Source: Takakia lepidozioides (taxonomy: Eukaryota; Streptophyta; Takakiopsida; Takakiales; Takakiaceae). Taken from it: DNA of 64,000 nt. A model generated the notes under the pieces. It was not told the DNA's origin. It saw nothing but the letters and a program-made list of their open reading frames with translations, and made no database searches. Shown in pieces: positions 46,002 through 55,570 of this stretch. Location of the stretch: contig CM060731.1 of assembly GCA_030704615.1 (NCBI GenBank), positions 60,182,756 to 60,246,755 on the forward strand, read 5' to 3'. The first letter of the stretch is position 1. The number at the start of each line of letters is the position of its first letter. Position numbers and translations under genes: made by a program.

Positions 46002-46620
46002 AAAATCCCCTCCTTGGTTTCCGAGTCCATGTTGTCAAAGGGGCTGAAATCCAACTTGAGAGAGGAAAGAGTCGAAACTGGTCGAGAAAGTACCGTTTCC
46101 GCTTTAAAATCCCCTCTTTGGTTTTGGAATCCATGTTGTCAAAGGGGCTAAAATCCAACTTGAGAGAGGAAAGAGTCGAAACTGGTCGAGAAAGTACCGT
46201 TTCCGCTTTAAAATCCCCTCTTTGGTTTTGGAATCCATGTTGTCAAAGGGGCTAAAATCCAACTTGAGAGAGAGAGAGACGAAACTCCGGTTGAGAAAAG
46301 GTTACCGTTTCCCCCTTTAAAATCCCCACTTTGCTTTCGCAATCCATGTTGTCGAAGGGTGTTACGAAGCGTTGCCTTCCTCTATCAGCCTCCATGGCAC
46401 TTACTTTGAGGTTATTTTTTCCTCTTCCGTCCCTCTTCTCTAAAATTAAAAAAATAAATAAATAAAAAAGGGCCTAAAATCCAACTTGAGAGAGAGACCA
46501 AACTCCGGCCGAAAGAGGTTAGTGTTTCCCCTTTTAAAATCCCCTCTTTGGTTTCGGAATATCCATGTTGTCGAAGGGGCTAAAATCTAACTTGAGAGAG
46601 AGACAAAACTCTAGCCTCCG
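46002..46620. repeat. 104-bp tandem repeat, left of the retrotransposon
   Basis: Units beginning AAAATCCCCTC(T/C)TTGG start at about 46002, 46106 and 46210 (period 104), with diverged units near 46319 and 46536. The shared body has CATGTTGTC, AAGGGGCTAAAATCCAACTT and GAGAGAG. A further unit occurs at 55457-55570, on the far side of the retrotransposon, so the array was probably split by it. Confidence 0.8.
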
Positions 46621-46622
46621 AA

Positions 46623-47084
46623 GCCTTAAAACAAGCCTGAAGCATGTACTCCTTTCCTCTCAAGAAGCGAGGTTGCACAAGGGGCGAGCGGAAAGAGCAA
46701 GCAACGCGCAAGAGGAGGATCAAACACACGAATCAGGCACTAAGCAGCTCTCATCGAAAGCTTGTACACCAAAATCACATATACACTAACACCCGAGTAC
46801 ACCGCCCTGACCTTGTGCCAGGGCGTCGTCTTTATACAAAAAGCCCTAGCCGTAGTGCCCCGCCGCGTGGCGAGGCATCACAGGCCAAAGCCCACAGCGC
46901 TGCCTTGTGGCCCTAGATCAGATGAAGGGCCAGGATCGAGCCACCTGCAAAAACCAACCCTAACCTAGATATCATTGTAACGGTTTAACGGCTTCATACG
47001 CCAAAAATATACTATGGATGTGTATCGCCGTTTTGGATGAAACGGGCTATTTTCAGGCTAAGCAAATATGGGGCTTTACATTTG
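46623..47084 (-). repeat. Candidate 3' LTR
   Basis: This is a direct repeat of 55210-55457. Both share AAAGCCCTAGCCGTAGTG through GCAAATATGGGGCTTTA, and AAAACAA.CCTGAA.CAT further out. The left copy has about 210 bp more in the middle. Read on the minus strand, the left copy starts TGTAAAGCCCC. The position and orientation fit the 3' LTR of the minus-strand retrotransposon. A TSD and a primer-binding site were not established. Confidence 0.5.
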
Positions 47085-47402
47085 TGAAGCCTACCCCTCA
47101 CGAAAAATCCTGTGCTCCGCGAAGGAAGACACATAATTAGGAAAATATCACCCTCCACTGTTGGGTGAAAAACCTACCAAGGGAAAACCTGGCCACCTGC
47201 AAGTTGGGCCGATGACAAAACCCTTGGCTAGGAAAACCGTGCATGAAGTACAGTTGGTGAGATGTCATAGAAATTTTCTAAGTCCTAGAGAGGTCAAGTC
47301 CGAGGACCCCAAGAGTCATCATCCGCAAACTAAAACTAAGACTAAGCCACTGAGAAGAGAAGTGGATTAAGCTGAAGTAGATCAGTTAAGAAGATCAAGA
47401 CA
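47085..47402. other. Short non-coding stretch between candidate LTR and pol
   Basis: No coding sequence was recognised. A G-rich run (minus strand GGTGGGGT at about 47410) could be a polypurine tract. Confidence 0.35.
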
Positions 47403-48667
47403 TTACCCCACCGTGCGCCCCTCCACATTGATACATGTAAGATAAAAAACTAGCTCGGAATGCACCAAGTCTGTCAAGGAAACAGGTTCATCCCGCACTT
47501 CAGTATTAGAGCCTTGGGGAAGAAGAAGAGCATGTCGCCCACGTAAAATTTGATAGATCAAGTATGGATCGTCGATCTTGAGCTTAGATTTGCATGCATG
47601 TTTACCATGTTGTAATTGAACGCACACGGTCTGTCCCACCTGAAATAGGTTAGAATACTTGACGCGCTTGTTAAAATTACAGGCCTGGGTTAGTTGAGCC
47701 TTACCAATGTTCGTCTTGGCATCATGGATAGACACCGCATATCGAGCATGAAGATCCTCAACAAAGGTCTCAAGATCAACCGGATCAGCAACAGTAGAGA
47801 TAAGAGGGGGTAGAATGCAAAGGAGAAATACACTTGCGACCATACAATAACTCAAAAGGAGTTTTCTTGGTGCTAGCATGCACGGCGGTGCGATAAGCAA
47901 AGAGAATAGGGGGAAGAAAGGTATCCCACTCCCTGGTAAGTGCACCATTCTTCTCCAACATTCGGCAAAGAGTTTGGTTGAAGCGTTCCGTAAGGCCATT
48001 GGTCTGGGGATGGTATGGGGTGGTGGTGGAATGCTTGATACCAAAGTTGAAGCAAATCACCGTGAGGAGCTGGTTATAAAACTCCTTCACCTGATCCGTG
48101 AGTATCTCCGGAGGACACCCATGCCGCATAAGGATCTCATTGAAGAAGAACTGAGCTACAGCATCACTAGCCTTGGAACGCAAAGGCCGGACTTCTACCC
48201 ACTTGGTCAAGTAGTCGGTAGCAACACAAATGTAGCTTAGACCCTTTGATGTGAGTGCGAGGGGTCCTACCAAGTCAATGCCAACATGAGCAAAAGCATG
48301 GGTGACAGGCAAAGGCTGCAGCTCATGCAGATCCGGGCCCTAGGGAGAGCAATGTTTGCACGACAACCTTCATACTGAGAGATGAACTCGGTGACGTCTC
48401 GGTGAATTCCCAGCCAATAGTATACTTCTTGGATGCGGGCCACAGTTTTCTTGATACCAATAGGTGACCTGTATACAAGAAACAACGGAAACGCTCCAAT
48501 AAAGCATTCAACTGGCTCCATGGTGGCACATCCAAGTAGCATGACACTCCCCCTCTAGTGAGCTCCTTGAAAAGCTTATCACCCATAAAACGGTGAATAG
48601 ACACATAATAGAGAATTTGTTTACGCAAGGACTCGGAAAGGCCAGCTGGCGAACGTCCTGATTGCAT
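47403..48667 (-). pseudogene. Ty3/gypsy integrase region, frameshifted
   Basis: The integrase joins element DNA into the host genome. The N-terminal zinc part (YYWLGIHRDVTEFI then ..CRAN) lies at 48667-48323 in two frames. The catalytic core (48312-47785) has GIDLVGPL with the first Asp, LTDQVKEF with the second, and the Glu in LTERFNQTL, in the usual D-D35-E spacing. The frame then shifts and the C-terminal part (47403-47760) continues with FQVGQTVCVQLQHGKH, a usual post-core motif. No chromodomain was recognised. The RNase H region follows upstream in the same strand order. Confidence 0.8.
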
Positions 48668-48874
48668 CGCTAGAGTAGCGCAACATATAGCTGATCATCC
48701 ACGACTGCACTGCACATAAGAGGTAGACAATGGGTTTTAGAGAAGGTGGTCTGGAGTGCCTACACCTATGATCTCCAGCCATGGATACCTTCACCTCATT
48801 TGCTACTACTCATGGACAGCCAAATCAGGCCTTGAGGTTCAAGCCAATAGTCACACCAGAATGCAGCAGCTAAA

Positions 48875-50053
48875 TCACAACAAACTCGGGGGCCTAGGAA
48901 AGAGAAGGACTGAAACACAACAATGAACTTCCACCAAACCATCCAAATTCTCGCGAAGCAATAGATCCACCACACATACTAACATACGAATAAATGAACC
49001 AGGTTCATCTAATAGGCTAGACCAGCCCCAAGCATTCAATATGCCATGTGAATCTTTGGCCAAGGGTTGCTGATCTGCACAAAGAAGGTTCTGAAGATGG
49101 GCAGTATCAGGAGGAGGGGCAGCATGAGCAGCAACAATGTCATCCAAGGTGAGCATAGGCCTGCTGACAAGAGGATCAACCCGTGTAAGTGCATCAGCAT
49201 TCGTGTTTTCCTTGCCCTTCTTGTAGACTGTATCCATGTTAAATTCCTGCATGTACATAGCCAATGTAGCAAGTCTGCCATGAAGTTCCCTTGGCTTAAC
49301 AAGAGCCTTTAGTGGAAGATGATCAGTCTTTACCACAAACCGGCTGCCATGTAAATATTGCTTGAAATGCTTCACACCAAAGACCAGGGCTAGACCCTCC
49401 TTATCAGATATGGAATAATTCCTTTCATGTCGATCTAGACGTCGAGATGCATAAACTATTACATGCTCCTTGCCTTCTACAACTTGACATAAGATTGTAG
49501 AGATGGCAACATCTGATGCATCAGTTTGAAGCAAGAAAGTTAACTCAAAGTTGGGAAACATTAGTATGGGAGCTGAACATAAAGCCTTGCGAAGGGTGTT
49601 AAAAGCAGCCTGCTGGGAGAAGGTCCATTCAAACCTGACATCTTTGCACAACACCTTGGTTAGAAGGTGAGCAAGCTTGGCAAAGTTCTTTGTGAAGCGC
49701 CTATAATAAGAAGCCAGACCAATGAATGATTTGATACAATGTTTATCCCTGGGGATAGGAAAGCCCCGAACAGACTCAAGCTTGGCAGGATCAGGAAGCA
49801 AACCATCTTTGGACAGAACATGACCAAGGAAGTGCAGCTCAAGCATGAACATCTCACACTTCTTAGGCTTTACTTTGAGATCTGCAGTGTGCAATTTGCT
49901 GAAAACACGTTGCAGATTAGCTAAGTGAGCATTAAAACTGGCTGAGTAAACATTGATATCATCGAACAGACTCAAGCTTGGCAGGATCAGGAAGCAAACC
50001 ATCTTTGGACAGAACATGACCAAGGAAGTGCAGCTCAGGCATGAACATCTCAC
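48875..50053 (-). pseudogene. Ty3/gypsy RT C-terminal part and RNase H
   Basis: The frame holds the end of the reverse transcriptase (KPKKCEMFMLELHFLGHVLS), then GLASYYRRFTKNFAKLA and the RNase H part with LLQTDASDVAISTIL, VYASRRLDRHERNYS and FVVKTDHLPLKALV. It ends with the NADALTRV motif typical of the region before integrase. It is out of frame with the main RT because of a 196-bp duplication. Confidence 0.85.
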
Positions 50054-50159
50054 ACTTCTTAGGCTTTACTTTGAGATCTGCAGTGTGCAATTTGCTGAAA
50101 ACACGTTGCAGATTAGCTAAGTAAGCATTAAAACTGGCTGAGTAAACATTGATATCATC
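49768..50159. repeat. 196-bp tandem duplication in the gypsy RT
   Basis: Bases 49768-49963 and 49964-50159 are nearly identical direct copies, both starting GAACAGACTCAAGCTTGGCA. As 196 is not a multiple of three, the duplication by itself separates the two reverse-transcriptase frames. Confidence 0.92.
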
Positions 50160-51221
50160 GACATAAATTAAAGCACACTCCCAGTGAAGATTGCCCAAGA
50201 CAATGTCCATGAGGCGTTGGAAAGTAGAGGTGACATTGCACAAACCAAAAGGCATGGTCTCATATTGGTATTTGCCCATGCGACACACAAAAGAGGTATT
50301 TTCCTTGGCAGTTTCAGTAAGAGGAACTTGCCAAAAGCCAGACACAAGATCAAGAGAAGAAAAAATTGTGGCACCATGCAATTGATCCAAGGTTTCATTA
50401 ATCATGGGTAGTGGGTATGCATCTTTTTTGGTGATGTCATTCAGCTTTCTGAAGTCAACACAGAATCGGGTGGTGCCATCTTTCTTACCAACTAAGACAA
50501 TTGGACTGGCCCAAGGAGAAATTGAAGGCTTAATCACGCCAGCATCAAGCATTTTCTGGACTTCTTCTTGGATTACAACACGTTCTTTGACACTCTCACG
50601 GTAAGCAAATTGTTTAATATGAGCCCCTTCAATGACAATGTCATGTTGGAGAGTAGGAGTATGCCCTAAATCAGTGGATCCTAAACTGAAAACATCTAGA
50701 TTTTTTGCAATAAGCATTTCCACTTTCCTCATTTGTCCTGAGGAGAGAGTTGTGCCCAACTTGATTTCAGATAAGACTTTAGTGAGGGCCGTCTTACCTT
50801 CTAGGCTGAGATCAGGGACAGGTGGTGGTGCAAATTCAGCAAAAGCAGCAACCTCATCTAAGGGGCCATGTTGGATGCTAATGGCCTCAAGTCCAAAGCC
50901 AGCTTGCACCTCTTCTATTTCAGCAATAGGTAGAGCAGTGATGCAAGCCAGAACCTGCCCCATTTTAATAGTCACAGGGAAGCGCTCATGATTAGCAATC
51001 AGGATCCTAACTTCTTCTCTATATCCTCTATCTAGAACACCAGTGGCCACCAGGCAATGCTTAAGGGCAGTCAATCTCCTCCATATTTTAACTTCTAGGA
51101 AATGAGCAGCTGGACACAAGAAGGCCAGACCAGACTTGACCACCTTCCGGGTCAAGGCAGGGATGGTGATGTTGAGAGGTGCACGAATTAAAGTAGAATT
51201 CTTTGGAATAACTATGGGCAT
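49959..51221 (-). pseudogene. Ty3/gypsy reverse transcriptase, open but fused to a duplication
   Basis: The 420-codon frame contains RT motifs in order: EEVQKMLDAGVIKPSISPWA, VLVGKKDGTTRFCVDFRKLN, PLPMINETLDQL, FSSLDLVSGFWQVPL, FGLCN and the catalytic YVDD (about residue 355). It opens after the protease region, which is in another frame. The polymerase core itself is intact; the frame exits in the 196-bp duplication. Gag, protease and RNase H lie in their own frames, in normal Ty3/gypsy order (Gag-PR-RT-RH-IN). Confidence 0.9.
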
Positions 51222-51434
51222 CCATGTCCTATCCCTAGCACCATGAACATGTCACTGATATAAGAGTTGAAGATCAGGCTGAAACTTGTAGAAATCATTC
51301 CAATTGAGGTTGGAGTGAGAGTTCTGCTGTACCTCGTTTACCAGAGCCTGGAGTCTGGACAAATTGGCTGTAGTAGACCCAGCCTTGATCTTCACTGCTT
51401 CAAGGGAACCACTACTTCATGCCCTTCTCCATTG

Positions 51435-51665
51435 TTAAAGCGAAGGGAGTAGTCTGCTAAGCTGAGATCCATTTGCAATAAGCACCTCAATACCTCTGGT
51501 AGGGCATAGTTTAAGACCAAGAACTCTCACAACACTTAAAGATATAGCAGATATAGTGCATCCAGTATCTACCACACAAGGAAAGCTGAGCTCGTGGATA
51601 TGGCACTGGGCCATGAAGGGACTGATCTGCTGGCTAGCAGTCTGTCGATTGAGAGGACGGTGCAA
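51435..51665 (-). pseudogene. Ty3/gypsy aspartic protease
   Basis: A 76-codon frame has FPCVVDTGCTISAISLSVVR, containing the D-T-G active-site triplet of retroviral-type proteases. The C-terminal half of the domain is cut by a frame change. It lies between Gag and RT. Confidence 0.78.
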
Positions 51666-51759
51666 AGCTTTAAAGTTGGTAGATAAAACAGCTTGAATCG
51701 GAATAAAGAAGTAGGGTTGGTAGATGATGGACCTCTTGCCCCCTTCCCAAGAGATGTCT

Positions 51760-53223
51760 CTAATTTAAAGGAGGGGAAGAGCCATTAGCTGTCTTCTTGT
51801 TCTTGATCAGCTCTGGTAGCCCTGCTCTGTCTGGACAATGCTTCGTCCAGTGTTCAAAAGACCCACAAATGTAACAGGCAGCACGATTACCCTCGTAGGC
51901 TTGTCCAGTCTGGGTTCGACCTCTATTATTACCACCTGTTGTTCCTTGGCCATGTCGAGGCTGCCACCTCTGTTGATGAGCCTGCATGGCAGCAAACTGA
52001 GTGGCCACAGACTCACTAAGACTTCCCACAGTATTAGCCAATCCCTGAAGAGTAAAATCATCAGCTTTGTATGTCATAGCAGGAGGAACATAGGGTGAGG
52101 ATGTTGCAGACATGCCAAGCTTTGAGCCCACTGGAGCTTGAAACTTGGCATGATGTTGCATTAATTTGCTGTCAGCCAAGTCTGCCATTTTAAGATTAAT
52201 TTCTGCCAACATAGTTTTGTCATTGACAAAATGACGTCGCTGAGCCCAATTCTGAATAGTGGAAGACAACCCAAGGAGAAAATACCTTTTAACCATACTA
52301 TTCCTCTCGGCCGGGTCTATGATATTTTCAACAGCAGCAAATTTAAGATCCATGTAATACTCACACAAGAATTCCCCAGGTTGGTAAGTCCTGGCTGAAA
52401 GCTTGGTAAAGCAATCCAGAGGCCTCTCGAGAGGTTTGAACAAGGTCTTTGCCCATTCCACCAGAGTTGCCCAGTTAAGGCTGGGATCATCCATGACGGC
52501 TGCATGTAGTAAGTCACAAGCTGGTCCCTTCATGCTCATCCTAAAGATCGTCATCTTGAAATTCTCAGGCACTCCATTGACACTAGCAATGACCGCAAAC
52601 ATCTGAAAATATCTATCAAAGTCTTCTCCCATGGTATATTCTGGGTAAGGCTGAGTGGTCAGCTGGGGGATCAAATGACAAGACAAGCTATGGTTGATGT
52701 GACCAGGGAGGACAGACCCATGAGCAGGGCAACAGAGAACTATGGGAGCAGTACTACCATGCACATATCCAACATTAGATGCAGAATTATAACTCATACT
52801 ATTATTGCTGGCCGATCCTGTAGCAGTTGAAGCTGACAGACGTGACACCACCATGCCCATGGGGAGAGCAGATGTTGTCACACTTGGTTGAGCAGCAGGG
52901 TTATTCGACTGCAAGTGGGTTTGTGGCATTTCACTCATGGGAAGAGTGGATGCCACTCCCACCGGTTGTGTTGACATAGATCTTATACTGCTAGGAGGGA
53001 TATTGCTAGCATGCATACCCATGGACTGGCTAGAGACAAGGTGTGGTGGCACCCCAGCCTGTGGAGCAAGGAGAGCCCCCACTGATTGGCCTGCGATGGC
53101 AGGAGTCGGAGCAGTAGACACACTAGAGGGCCCTTGCATCATGACACCCCCACCTTGAACAACACCATGCACGTTCAACACAGGAAGGCTGCCCACATGC
53201 ATACCCGAATTTACAGGCAACAA
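51760..53223 (-). CDS. Ty3/gypsy Gag-like protein
   Basis: A 487-codon open frame on the minus strand. The N-terminal third is low-complexity (Met, Val, Ser, Gln, Pro). The capsid-like part follows (FDRYFQMFAVIASVNG, PACDLLHAAV, ARTYQPGEFLCEYYMDLKFA). Near the C terminus a CCHC zinc knuckle C-YI-C-GSFE-H-WTKH-C (about residues 450-463) marks the nucleocapsid function. The protein would package element RNA into particles. It is the only full-length frame of this element, and the initiator choice is uncertain. Confidence 0.85.
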   Translation of the reverse strand: MLPVNSGMHVGSLPVLNVHGVVQGGGVMMQGPSSVSTAPTPAIAGQSVGALLAPQAGVPPHLVSSQSMGMHASNIPPSSIRSMSTQPVGVASTLPMSEMPQTHLQSNNPAAQPSVTTSALPMGMVVSRLSASTATGSASNNSMSYNSASNVGYVHGSTAPIVLCCPAHGSVLPGHINHSLSCHLIPQLTTQPYPEYTMGEDFDRYFQMFAVIASVNGVPENFKMTIFRMSMKGPACDLLHAAVMDDPSLNWATLVEWAKTLFKPLERPLDCFTKLSARTYQPGEFLCEYYMDLKFAAVENIIDPAERNSMVKRYFLLGLSSTIQNWAQRRHFVNDKTMLAEINLKMADLADSKLMQHHAKFQAPVGSKLGMSATSSPYVPPAMTYKADDFTLQGLANTVGSLSESVATQFAAMQAHQQRWQPRHGQGTTGGNNRGRTQTGQAYEGNRAACYICGSFEHWTKHCPDRAGLPELIKNKKTANGSSPPLN

Positions 53224-54737
53224 ATTCCTCCCCCGAGAGTGGGACTAGGGAAATTTATAACAGGCAGCACACTAGGACTCAAGTTAGCAATCTGGGCCGG
53301 CATACTGCTCGTAGTAGCCCAAACATCCGAACTAGACCCTTCGATCCCCTGGACATGAATAGGATGGGAGGGCAGACCGTTTAATTCCCGAGCCAGCGTA
53401 GGCTCGGTCCGTCTAGCCACCAAGGCCTTATACGCCGATCATAAACAGAGAGGCCCTCGAGGGTGGCTATTCCAGACCCCTCATCAACCAATGTCATACC
53501 AGTTGGGGACTCTATAATTGCTCCCATCGTCCCAATCGCCCCAACATTAAAAAATTCGTCATCACTCACCATGAAATTACCTGCATGCAGGTTGTCCGAT
53601 CCCTCACTCACTTCTACTACATTTTCGGCTAGCTCTCCTAAATTATTCATGGACCTCTGTCTTCCGGATCTCAACCAAGTAGTTCTAGAATCACCTAACA
53701 TATAAGAAATGAGGTTGGATTGGAGGCATAACCTTTAAGCAGCAGGGATATGAAGTGTGGGCCGAGCACTTGGCGAGCTGTCTTTTGGAACCCAAGTGGA
53801 ACAATACACCACCCTCAGCACCTTGTGTGACTATAACTCGTAGATCCCCAACGCTAGCCACTCCCAACCGTCAGCTCCTTTAAGCCAAAACCAATGCGGG
53901 TGGTGTCATCATCTTTCCAGGTGTGCAAAAGCACAGTCGAGTTTGAACAGTCACTCAATCTCTCAAACGCACTTAGGCGAACCACTCGCTGTGAAGCAAA
54001 GGTAGTACCCACACCCAAGACCACTAGATCAGATGACTGCACTATCAAGGCCCCACCTTTCAGACCATCAATTAACTGTGAATAAGTAGGTGCCAAGGCG
54101 CAGGGCCGGAGCTGAAACCGTAGTGCCCTCAAGATCAAAGCCCCCGTGCCTTGTAACATTAACGACAACCAACTTCGCCCTACCACACCATGGCCATGAT
54201 AAAGCTCCGCACTTCGAACACCAGAAAGAGGTAAATACAAGCCAACTTCCACCAGGTCAATTCATGATGGTTTAGAAAACGCGACTTGATCGTCCTGGAC
54301 GGTAGACGCTCTTCGTTGCGTAGCTCAAATTCGCGCTTAGCAAGCTGTCTGGCTCTGAATACCACCGCACCAGGCTCAAACAAAGGTCGCATGAACGGGC
54401 CTCATGATGACTGGTTAGTGCAGCAAGATCATCTACAACAGCTCTCTCTACACGCTCAAACCAAATCTGATCTTCGTCACATATCTCACACAATAGATCA
54501 TCTACTTTATGCGACAACTCAATATTTCTCTCCAATTCTGCTGCTTGCTGCCTACTCTAGGCGTTGGTGGATCCTGCCCGCACTGTCAAGATTAGTTAGG
54601 TCTTTTCGCGGGATCTGCTCTACATCCTGCTGCCTAAGTAGTTCGCTAATGCGTGTTATCGATGGCGGCTCCTCGCTTTGCCATATTTTCTCCTGCTGCT
54701 GCGATTTTGCCGTCTCACGATGTACGTTGGGGTGTGA
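53224..54737 (-). other. Leader region of the gypsy element, no clear gene
   Basis: This holds several short minus-strand frames (54272-54535, 54180-54392, 53854-54252) of unclear meaning. It is probably the 5' leader or an extra ORF region before Gag. No primer-binding site was identified with confidence. Confidence 0.4.
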
Positions 54738-55211
54738 TTGCAGGGGATGGCTGCCGTTCGTGACTTGTCTTGTGTAGCTCGCAGAGAGGGGGAGAGCCTA
54801 TTTCTTCATATTAGCGTGACACTTGCTATTGAAGCTAATCCTAGTGTAGAGGCTGACCCTGCTGCCGCTTCTCATTCTGCTGGAGTTGTTATTGTTGCTC
54901 CTCCGGTCGTTTCTCACCCTGCTGACATTCTTGCTGTTGCTAATACTACCAATGGCGCGCGGCCTGGCAGTGTTGCCTTGCTAGCGTCGCTACTTCTTGA
55001 GCCTGCTGCTTGCGTTCCAGCCCTTGTTGTTTCATTGGGTTCTCCTGGTGGTAGTGATTATGACAATCTGGGGAAGGCAGAGGTGTGGTCGCCAAGGTTT
55101 GAGAAGTCTGACAGCTCTCTAAATAGCTGTGACCCGGAATACTATAATTTTGATAACTTTGTGGATCAAGGCCCTGAATATTTCGAATACCCTTGCTTCT
55201 CTCCACCATAA
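54738..55211 (+). CDS. Hypothetical protein, antisense to the gypsy leader
   Basis: A 157-codon plus-strand frame is rich in Ala, Val and Pro in the middle (VVIVAPPVVSHPADILAVAN), with an acidic, aromatic C-terminal end (YYNFDNFVDQGPEYF). I do not recognise a domain. A short frame upstream (ATG at about 54662) could be joined by splicing at a TGATTGCAG acceptor. It may be chance or a captured gene fragment. Confidence 0.3.
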   Translation: MQGMAAVRDLSCVARREGESLFLHISVTLAIEANPSVEADPAAASHSAGVVIVAPPVVSHPADILAVANTTNGARPGSVALLASLLLEPAACVPALVVSLGSPGGSDYDNLGKAEVWSPRFEKSDSSLNSCDPEYYNFDNFVDQGPEYFEYPCFSPP

Positions 55212-55457
55212 AACAAACCTGAAACATAAAAGCCCTAGCCGTAGTGGCCCGCCGCATGGCGAGGCATCACAGGCCAAGCCCACGGCGCTGCCTTGTGGCC
55301 CTAGATCTGATGAAGGGCCAGGATCGAGCCACCTGCAAAAACTAAGATATCATTGTAACGGTTTAACGGCTTCGTACGCCAAAAATATACTATGGATGTG
55401 TATCGCCTTTTTGGATGAAACGGGCTATTTTCAGGCTAAGCAAATATGGGGCTTTAA
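55210..55457 (-). repeat. Candidate 5' LTR
   Basis: This is the direct-repeat partner of 46623-47084, shorter by about 210 bp in the middle. If the pair are LTRs, the element spans about 8.8 kb (46623-55457). Confidence 0.5.
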
Positions 55458-55570
55458 AGGCCGAAAGAGGTTAGCGTTTCCCCCTTAAAAATCCCCTCTT
55501 TGGGAGGGGAGAATACCGGAACCCATCTTGTAAAAAGGGCTAAAATCCAACTTGAGAGCGAGAGAGAAGT

